Positions 1 through 5,500 of a stretch of DNA of 7,562 nt are shown here, piece by piece. The notes beneath the pieces are model-generated. The model did no database searches and was not told the DNA's origin. It was given only the letters and a program-made list of their open reading frames with translations. The stretch's first letter is position 1. Every line of letters starts with the position of its first letter. The position numbers and the translations under genes are program-made. This stretch comes from Rickettsiales bacterium (lineage in GTDB: Bacteria; Pseudomonadota; Alphaproteobacteria; Rickettsiales; UBA3002): assembly GCA_002725445.1 (NCBI GenBank), contig PBPD01000099.1, forward strand, positions 1-7,562. The letters run 5' to 3'.

Positions 1-497
1 ACACGGCGCTTCTCACCACCGGAGAGCTTATCCACCGCTGAATCACCCGCTGGGCAGCGCAATGCATCCATGGCTACATCTGCTTCGCGGTCAATGTCCC
101 ACGCATTGGCGGCATCGATTTTGTCTTGCAGCTCGGCGGCTTCATCGGCCACGTCATCCGAATAGTCAGCCATGATCTCGTTATAACGGTCAATCAGCGC
201 CTTTTTCTCGGCCAGACCGTCCATCACGTTTTCATGTACGGTTTTATTTTCATCCAGCTCAGGCTCTTGTTCCAGATAGCCCACTTTGATGCCTTCGGCT
301 GGCCATGCCTCGCCGTTGAATTCGGTGATTTTGCCTGCCATGATTTTCAGCAAGGTCGATTTACCTGCGCCGTTATGGCCTACAATGCCGATTTTTGCGC
401 CTGGCAGGAAAGACAGCCAGATATCTTTCAGGACTTCTTTTCCCCCCGGGTAGGACTTCGACAGTCCTTTCATGACATAGACATATCGTACCGACAT
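1..497 (-). CDS. ettA: Energy-dependent translational throttle protein EttA (ABC-F ATPase), N-terminal part, cut by left edge
   Basis: Translating the minus strand from the ATG at 497 gives 165 codons before the window ends. Visible features are Walker A GHNGAGKST (residues 40-48), a Q-loop YLEQEP (about 75-80), an acidic helical stretch where the ABC-F family carries its arm, and the ABC signature LSGGEKRR (158-165). The beginning (YVYVMKGLSKSYPGGKEVLK, then LSFLPGAKIG) matches EttA better than Uup or other ABC-F members. EttA is a soluble tandem-ATPase of about 555 residues that binds the ribosomal E site and gates the first elongation steps according to ATP/ADP levels; this role is family knowledge. 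The start is supported by AAGGAG (505-510) seven bases upstream. The second ATPase domain and the stop lie outside the window. The gene is divergent from the LprI-like gene, with 61 bases between the starts and no clear sigma-70 promoter seen there. Confidence 0.93.
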   Translation of the reverse strand, partial: MSVRYVYVMKGLSKSYPGGKEVLKDIWLSFLPGAKIGIVGHNGAGKSTLLKIMAGKITEFNGEAWPAEGIKVGYLEQEPELDENKTVHENVMDGLAEKKALIDRYNEIMADYSDDVADEAAELQDKIDAANAWDIDREADVAMDALRCPAGDSAVDKLSGGEKRR

Positions 498-558
498 AGA
501 TATTCTCCTTTAAGGCCATGTTTAATCAATGCCAGCCATAAAGGCAAGGAGCACATAG

Positions 559-1005
559 ATGCGCGCGAAGCAGTTACGGTATTTCATGATTCTTTTGCCG
601 CTGGTTATGTGGAATGCAGCTGCCAATGCGGATGATATAGACCAATGCTGGGAATCCACCCGCTCTCACCTTGCTGCTGTAGAATGTTTGAATGATATAA
701 AAGAAGAAGCGGAAGAAGAGCTTGCTTTATTGCTTATGCACGAAAGTAAGGCGGCCGCTAGCTATGATAGAACATGGAAGGAGGCAGGGAGAATGCTTTA
801 TGCCAGAGCAGAAGAGTATTTAGAACTGAGCCAGAGCGCATTTAGGCATTTTATGAAAGAAGAATGCACCAGACGTATGGTGCGTTATGGCGCTGGTAAT
901 TTTGCCGGTGATGTGCGCATGCAATGTGAAATCAATATGATTAGGCAACGAATTGATATGTTGCGAGCTAACTCAACGACGGGCCTGAAAGAAGTCGCGC
1001 AATAA
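559..1005 (+). CDS. Small exported protein, LprI / DUF1311 family
   Basis: A 148-residue protein with a signal peptide: basic start (MRAK), hydrophobic core ILLPLVMWNAAA and a likely cut after AANA (about residue 24). The mature part is helical and has four cysteines (about 30, 43, 103, 123), consistent with two disulfides in the periplasm. The C-terminal section fits the LprI/DUF1311 pattern: an LxxSQxAF segment, then EC, a YGAGNFAGDV stretch, then QCEINMIRQRIDML. Some family members inhibit lysozyme, but most are uncharacterised, so I do not assign an activity. The start is supported by AAGGAG at 546-551 with seven-base spacing. The last 33 bases overlap the 3' end of tadA on the other strand, a convergent overlap. 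Family call fairly confident, function unknown. Confidence 0.72.
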   Translation: MRAKQLRYFMILLPLVMWNAAANADDIDQCWESTRSHLAAVECLNDIKEEAEEELALLLMHESKAAASYDRTWKEAGRMLYARAEEYLELSQSAFRHFMKEECTRRMVRYGAGNFAGDVRMQCEINMIRQRIDMLRANSTTGLKEVAQ

Positions 1006-1413
1006 AGCGCCGCATTCGCTCTCAAGCATGCCACCGATGACTTCCGGCGCATGAAAACAGCTGGCTTGTTGAAACATACGCGGGCCATGGTCAACTCCGC
1101 CACCTTTCGAGTCATAGGCGCCAAAATACAGCCGACGAATACGGGCAAAGCTGATGGCCTGCGCACACATGGGGCAGGGCTCCAGCGTCACATAGAGATC
1201 GCAATCGGGGAGAATACGGGAATTCAGCGTTTTTCCGCCCTCGCGTATCACATTTATTTCGGCGTGGGCGGTTACGTCTTTGTCGCGTTCGGTGTGATTA
1301 TGGGCGCTGGCGATGACAGCCCCGTTATGCACAAGCACCGCGCCAATCGGCACTTCGCCTGCCTGTTCTGCCTGTCGCGCTATGCGCAGCGCCTGCTGCA
1401 TAAACGCGCTCAT
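973..1413 (-). CDS. tadA: tRNA-specific adenosine deaminase TadA (A34 to inosine)
   Basis: A 146-residue cytidine-deaminase-fold zinc enzyme. It shows the zinc and catalytic motif HAE (H50, E52) in VTAHAEINVI and the second zinc motif PCPMC (C80 and C83). It also has the VPIGAVLV substrate-pocket segment (21-28), N39 before the active site, and the typical TadA tail (KGGGVDHG, then LLRDFFQARR). The length is normal for bacterial TadA. The family deaminates adenosine 34 of tRNA-Arg(ACG) to inosine so that one tRNA reads several Arg codons, and the gene is normally essential. The ATG at 1413 starts five bases after the sspB stop and has no clear Shine-Dalgarno sequence, so translational coupling to sspB is likely (inference). 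The 3' end overlaps the LprI-like gene by 33 bases. Confidence 0.96.
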   Translation of the reverse strand: MSAFMQQALRIARQAEQAGEVPIGAVLVHNGAVIASAHNHTERDKDVTAHAEINVIREGGKTLNSRILPDCDLYVTLEPCPMCAQAISFARIRRLYFGAYDSKGGGVDHGPRMFQQASCFHAPEVIGGMLESECGALLRDFFQARR

Positions 1414-1418
1414 GCGAA

Positions 1419-1961
1419 CTATTTTTTACGGAAAGCTTCCATCGACAACACTTTGGCATCGTTAGCCGGTGGGTGGTCGTCGGATGGGGGTTCTTCGTCG
1501 AACGAGGCGGCAGGTGGCGGCGTATTTGGCTTTTTGCCAGTGGCCGGACACGCGACAGGCTCGTCGTGATGAGGGGCAAATTCGCTGGCATCACGCGCAT
1601 GAAATTGTAGGCCAAACTTGATGCTAGGATCCGCAAAGGCGGTGAGTGAGGCGAATGGAATCACCAGTTTCTCAGGGATGTTGCTGAAGCTGAGCGTGAT
1701 GGTGAAATAGTCATCTTCGATGATCAGATCCCAGAATTGGTGTTGTACTACTATCGTCATTTCTTCGGGATAGCGCTCGCGCAGCATGGGCGAAATCTCT
1801 ACGCCGGGGAACTGCGTCAGGAAAGAGATGAAGAAATGATGATCGCCCGGCAGGCCGCTATCGGCCACTTGCTGCAACGCTTCGCGCACGACATTGCGCA
1901 TCGCATTGTCGATAAGGCCGGGATAATCAATCGTATCGTCGTTAAAAAATTGGTCGTTCAT
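1419..1961 (-). CDS. sspB: SspB-type ClpXP adaptor (alphaproteobacterial form)
   Basis: 180 residues. The folded substrate-binding domain covers about 1-125 and has the family hallmarks PGVEISPMLRERYPEEMTIV, then SFSNIPEKLVIPFASLTAFADPS and KFGLQFH. A disordered, Pro/Asp-rich linker follows (about 128-170). The protein ends in VLSMEAFRKK, which fits the ClpX-docking peptide carried at the tail of alpha-type SspB. The adaptor binds the AANDN part of the tmRNA-encoded tag and tethers tagged proteins to the ClpXP protease (family knowledge). The gene starts about 25 bases after the last tmRNA pseudoknot, on the same strand, and tadA follows after five bases. No strong Shine-Dalgarno sequence precedes the ATG. 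A TAAAAT about 15 bases upstream could be a -10 element but has no good -35. Shared transcription with ssrA is therefore likely. Confidence 0.93.
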   Translation of the reverse strand: MNDQFFNDDTIDYPGLIDNAMRNVVREALQQVADSGLPGDHHFFISFLTQFPGVEISPMLRERYPEEMTIVVQHQFWDLIIEDDYFTITLSFSNIPEKLVIPFASLTAFADPSIKFGLQFHARDASEFAPHHDEPVACPATGKKPNTPPPAASFDEEPPSDDHPPANDAKVLSMEAFRKK

Positions 1962-1988
1962 CGCGTTCGCTCATATATTTTATTCAGT

Positions 1989-2020
1989 GGGGGGATCCTG
2001 TTGCCCGGCTCCCCCCGGGC
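1989..2020 (-). other. GC-rich pseudoknot at the end of the tmRNA coding piece
   Basis: On the minus strand GCCCGG (2020-2015) pairs perfectly with CCGGGC (2008-2003) across a six-base loop GGGGAG. The GGGG of that loop can pair with the CCCCCC at 1994-1989, giving an H-type pseudoknot placed after the tag stop, where tmRNAs carry such folds. No U-run follows (ACTGAATAAAATATATG), so I do not call it an intrinsic terminator. Confidence 0.75.
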
Positions 2021-2052
2021 CGCGTTACTGTCTAGAACTCAAGCAGTGCCAA

Positions 2053-2121
2053 TTAGGCAGCTGCACGAGCTGCTACGACGGTGTTGTCGTTAGCAGCAAC
2101 AAGAGCAAAGTTATCGTTTGC
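2053..2121 (-). other. ssrA: tmRNA tag reading frame (22 codons plus TAA)
   Basis: From the resume codon GCA at 2121 the frame reads ANDNFALVA, then ANDNTVVAARAAA, then TAA (2055-2053). The start ANDN and the end in Ala-Ala are hallmarks of alphaproteobacterial tags. With the alanine loaded on the tmRNA, the tag carries AANDN twice with a nine-residue period. The two copies differ at silent sites (GAT/GAC) and after ANDN (FALV versus TVVA). The last three residues are AAA rather than the common LAA or VAA; the two C-terminal alanines used by ClpX are kept. Confidence 0.92.
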
Positions 2122-2219
2122 ATCTATAAAATGTGATCCATTACGGCGGTATCATGCCGAGCAAAAGCGATATCTTTACTACGGTTGTCGATCCTAATTC
2201 GCCCCCATAAGAGTTCTTT

Positions 2220-2300
2220 TGGTGGAGGCGCCGGGTTCCGCCCCCGGGTCCAATCCGCTTATTTCATACAGCCATTTATTGCCATAGTTACACAAGGTAA
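2220..2300 (-). ncRNA. ssrA: tmRNA acceptor piece
   Basis: This is the 5' part of the permuted precursor and the 3' part of the mature tmRNA. The CCA is encoded, with its last base at 2220. The acceptor strand is 2230-2224, the discriminator base is A (2223), and the T-stem is five G-C pairs. The loop reads GGCGGAA rather than the usual TTCRANY. Further 5', CGGATTGG (2257-2250) could pair with CAACCG (2187-2182) of the coding piece with one bulged A, as expected for the helix that holds the two pieces together (tentative). The 5' end is inferred from the promoter at 2336-2308, not seen directly. Confidence 0.85.
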
Positions 2301-2307
2301 CACCTCT

Positions 2308-2336
2308 AATATAGTGGTAGGCAGGGGTAATGTGAA
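2308..2336 (-). promoter_or_regulatory. Sigma-70-type promoter of ssrA
   Basis: On the minus strand a -35 element TTCACA (2336-2331) and a -10 element TATATT (2313-2308) are separated by 17 bases. Each matches five of six consensus bases. Transcription would start near 2301, about 80 bases upstream of the acceptor CCA, which suits the size of an acceptor-piece precursor. The promoter would also serve sspB and tadA if transcription reads through. Confidence 0.7.
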
Positions 2337-2464
2337 GGGGAAAGCCATAGTTTTCACACATAATTAACCTTTCAACGCCATGATGGGCGCTTGTTTGTGA
2401 AAATAAGGGACGAATAGGCCAAAATGGCAGGGGAATGGCAAAAAAGTGTAAAAAAGCCGGTTGC

Positions 2465-2498
2465 GTGTCACAAAACTGTAATGTGGATAAGGTATAGT
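2465..2498 (+). promoter_or_regulatory. Pho-box-like promoter of the 1254-residue protein gene
   Basis: GTGTCACAAAACTGTAAT (2465-2482) contains two direct TGTxA half-sites 11 bases apart. It matches the PhoB consensus CTGTCATAAAACTGTCAT at about 15 of 18 positions, counting the degenerate last base as a match. Exactly ten bases later is a -10 element TATAGT (2493-2498), the box-to-minus-10 spacing I recall for phosphate-starvation promoters such as phoA. No good sigma-70 -35 fits this -10, which is usual for PhoB-activated promoters. The transcript would start near 2505, leaving a leader of about 20 bases without a clear Shine-Dalgarno sequence. PhoB control is inference. Confidence 0.45.
2482..2490 (-). 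promoter_or_regulatory. Perfect DnaA box (TTATCCACA)
   Basis: The minus strand reads TTATCCACA, the strongest DnaA-box consensus. It sits between the Pho-like box and the -10 element of the 2525 gene. It is a single copy with no cluster of boxes or AT-rich unwinding element nearby, so it is not an origin. If used, it would act as a transcriptional site for DnaA. It may be a coincidence. Confidence 0.35.
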
Positions 2499-2524
2499 GG
2501 AAGAGTAGAAATAGACATACGTAT

Positions 2525-5500
2525 ATGACAAACGAAAACGAACGCATAACAGGAACACAACTCAGCGAGCAGGAAGAGCGCGAATTAGCGCGTTTTGCCG
2601 AGCGGTCGTATAATGCAGAAATGGAAACGATTTCTGCGGTACGCGAAGGCATCGCCGAGCTGCCTGCGCCTGCCCAGCGTCGTGCATATACGATTGCAGA
2701 GAATTTGATGGGCTGGCAGATTTGGCAGACCATGTCGCCTGAAGAGCGCGCGGCCTTACAAAATGACCCAAGCCGTGTATGGTCGTTCCTGCAAGTGGAC
2801 ACTAATCTTGATCTGGATATTTTAGGCAATGGCGCTTCGTTTGGCACCGCTGGACAAATATTGCAGCAAGGCTCTGATCAATTCAATAATTTGACCTATA
2901 GCAGTGTGGCGGCGTACCAGTATATGTCTGGTATGTTTCAGGGTCGCACGGGGGAAATGAGTGAAGGCCCCTTGCAATTTGGCTGGGCGAGCTCGCTGGA
3001 ATATGGCCGTTTATATGCGCAGGCTATCGAGAATAGCCGCAATAATGATGGCAATCGCTTTTTTGATGATCTGATCAACACGTTCAGCGTGATGCTGGAA
3101 GGCCACTGGCCGTGGGATGCGTTCTCTATCGCCAAAGGCCGCCGCGAAGCGCAAAGCATTCGCGCAGAGCTGACCAATGAAGGTGTGCCAACCGAAGTGA
3201 TTGACCTGATGACAGGGCGCGATGCAAATGGTGCCAAAGTAGAAAATGTTATAAACCGGCCTATGCATGTGGCAGAGGGGTCGGTGTTGGACGCAACCTT
3301 CGAAGCCTTCCGTGAACAAACGCCCGACGGGCTAGGTATGGAAAACTTGCTTCAGGGAGCAATGACGCCTGGCGGAGCATTACTCACTTATGGTGCTGTG
3401 CGTTTTGCAGGCCCGCCCGCTATGTCATTAGCGCGTGGTGCAGGTAATATAGGTGCTGCAGCGGTACGCACAGTAGATTACGGACGAGGATTTGTGCAAG
3501 GCGCGGCGCGTCCGGGTGTTACACCAGGCACCGAACGTGCCATGAGCGGTGCTATACGCGGTGCTGAAACACGTGCAGGATTGGTGCGTGCAGCCCGAAA
3601 TCCTGCTAACTTACGGCGTGCATTGATTATTGGTGGAGTGGGAACATTAGCGATGATTGGACCTAATGGCGAAGCTGATGCGCAAGAAGAATCACCTGAT
3701 AATTCGCTGGATGAAAGGGCACGGGTTGCCTTTGGCAGTGTAGAAGGCGTGTCGGCTGACCCCGACAGCATACCAGAAGGTACACGGGTACGTCCTACCC
3801 AAGTTGAGATCGCCCCCGAGGGTGATCAAAAAAAAAATCGAACGAGTTTCCCCTTAATTGACGCACCCGACAGTCCGCCTTTGAGCGAACTGATTCCAAT
3901 GCGTGAAGGCAGTTATCTGGACATTGCTGGTGATGGCATCATGAATGGTGCTGCATCGGTAGGGTTAGATGGCCCGCTGCGCTCGACTGCAGGGTTTGCA
4001 GATCGTATGGCGGGTAATTTGTTGCCCGACCTGCCCAACGCAGGCGACGATGCCGTAGCGTTTGGTGGTGGTGCCATTGCATCACGTGTCCCAGGCCCTG
4101 TACGCTTTGTGCCGTTGGCACTGGGCGCTGCTGGTAATATTGCCGCGGGTGGCAATGGGCTTGAATCCGCCGCGGAAGCTGCGGGTCAATACTACACGGG
4201 TATGGCGTTGCGCCGTATGGCAGTGGGCGGTTATCAAACAGTAAGTGCGCTTCGCGGTGTGCAAGGCGGGGCCGCTATGATGCGCGGTGCGGCGTTAGGC
4301 TCGCGTGCGCTGGGTGCTGGTGCATTGGTGCTGACAGCTGCGGTATCGGTGAATGGCGGCGTGGAGGCAGCGCGTGCTATTGAAGCAGCGTTCCGTGCCG
4401 GTGACCTGACCGAGCGCCAGCGCGATGCATTGAATGAAGAAATTGTAGCGATTGGCTATGCGAGTGGATTTTTGACCTTTGGCGTAACAGAAGGCGCGGT
4501 AAAGCGTGATCTGAATTTGCGTATGGCCGAATTGGGATTGTCCCGTGAGAAGCTGGTGGAGATCGGGGTGGCAGACTTTTTTGCCAATGCGCCAAGCATG
4601 GAGCGGGTGCAATATAATGGCCATTATTACAATATCGTGGAAAGCATTACCCGCGAAAGCCAGTACTATAACAACATCGAAGTATTGCGTGCCTTGCAGG
4701 CCTATGTAGATACACCAGAGGCCGAAGGGGTGGCAGATCATCCGGTTATTCAGAGCCTCCGCGAGCAGGGCAAAAGCGATGCACAGATTGCACAGCTGGA
4801 AAGCCGACTGGAGCAGCAGAGCATGGCTGATGGTTTGCTGCGTAATGTGGACGATTATTTCATGCCATGGGAGCGTGAAATTTTTGGTGCCGGCATGTTT
4901 GACGGGTTCAGCATGGTCGAGCGTCCGTATGTGCAGGAGATTAACCTGTTGCGCGATCTGGTCTTGATGGGGCCTGTATATCAGCAGCTGACAATGGAAG
5001 CGATGGTGCTTGGGCCAGAAATGTATGTGGCCGTGATGGAAGAAATTGACCTGATGCGTGCAGAAATGGCTGACCGCGCATACGACTCGGACAATATGGA
5101 GCGCTATGTCACGTTTGACATTGCCAATTATCCGCTAATGGCGTCGCTGGCAGAAGACAGTGAAATTATGGAGCAGGTGGGCGACCGTCTATATTTGCGT
5201 ATGGATCAGTCAGAAATCAGTCAGGGCTTGTGGGCGCGTTATGACCATAATTACCGTTATCTGGAATTGCAGGGCGAAGCAGTCGCACTGCTTTATGATA
5301 CCGCAGCAGATTTGACCACGGGATATGTAGGTACACCTATGGATGCTGAGGCGCTGACTGTCGAGCAGACACTTAGCTTGCTGGGCTATGAGCAGGGCAG
5401 TGCTACCGTTGGTGGTCCGCTGAAAACCTTTTTTGAGGATTGGGATGATGCCTATCGCGGTACGGGTGCACGCGAAGTACGCAATTACATTGAAGGACGC

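Larger units (their letters stand above)
1987..2206 (-). ncRNA. ssrA: tmRNA coding piece
   Basis: This is the 3' part of the precursor, about 220 bases. It begins with the 5' acceptor strand GGGGGCG and a D-arm-like GGATCGACA. A region that includes TGCTCGGCATGATACCGCC follows and should hold the first pseudoknot. Next come the resume site, the tag frame (2121-2053) and a second, clearly readable pseudoknot (2020-1989). The length suits the coding RNA of two-piece tmRNAs. The exact 3' end after the pseudoknot is not fixed by the sequence. Confidence 0.85.
1987..2300 (-). ncRNA. ssrA: tmRNA gene, permuted two-piece alphaproteobacterial type
   Basis: tmRNA rescues ribosomes stalled on broken mRNA: it is charged with alanine, then serves as template for a degradation tag. 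Reading the minus strand 5' to 3', the acceptor piece comes first and ends in CCTCCACCA (2228-2220). A 13-nt linker follows (2219-2207), then the coding piece beginning GGGGGCG (2206-2200). GGGGGCG pairs with CGCCTCC (2230-2224) as a seven-base-pair acceptor stem with G-U at the third pair, the alanyl-tRNA synthetase identity signal. The T-arm is CCGGG / CCCGG (2247-2243 and 2235-2231) around a seven-base loop. Next come a D-like segment GGATCGACA, the resume context ATAGAT then GCA, a 22-codon tag frame, and a GC-rich pseudoknot. This order is that of the circularly permuted alphaproteobacterial ssrA, whose precursor is cut into two RNAs. The outer ends (about 2300 and 1987) are estimates from the promoter and the pseudoknot. 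Confidence 0.95.
2337..2524. other. Intergenic region between divergent ssrA and the 1254-residue gene
   Basis: This AT-richer stretch holds the plus-strand promoter elements described separately. It also contains two A6 runs (about 2440-2455) and a repeated ATGGCA. An eight-base palindrome ATACGTAT (2517-2524) directly precedes the ATG at 2525. I see no terminator, tRNA or further coding frame in it. Confidence 0.5.

Noticed and set aside
126..635. 169-residue plus-strand frame opposite ettA
   Set aside because: It is antisense to conserved EttA motifs including Walker A, and it overlaps the divergent LprI-like gene in another frame.
2003..2020. GC-rich hairpin as an intrinsic terminator for ssrA
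   Set aside because: No U-run follows on the minus strand, and the loop pairs with the downstream C6 as a pseudoknot belonging to the tmRNA.
2221..2250. Plus-strand GGGTTC resembling a tRNA T-arm
   Set aside because: The acceptor stem, CCA and tag frame only make sense on the minus strand, and no cloverleaf can be built on the plus strand.
2482..2490. DnaA box as part of a replication origin
   Set aside because: Only one perfect box, no cluster, no unwinding element and no origin-type neighbour genes.
2194..2847. 217-residue minus-strand open frame spanning the tmRNA acceptor piece and the start of the giant gene
   Set aside because: It crosses the tmRNA promoter and T-arm and runs antisense to the giant CDS, and its composition is Ser/Arg/Cys-rich with no domain. 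It is a chance frame.
2755..2860. EF-hand-like Asp pattern (DTNLDLD) and a DANG stretch in the giant protein
   Set aside because: Neither fits the 12-residue calcium loop: the Gly at position six and Glu at position twelve do not fall in register.
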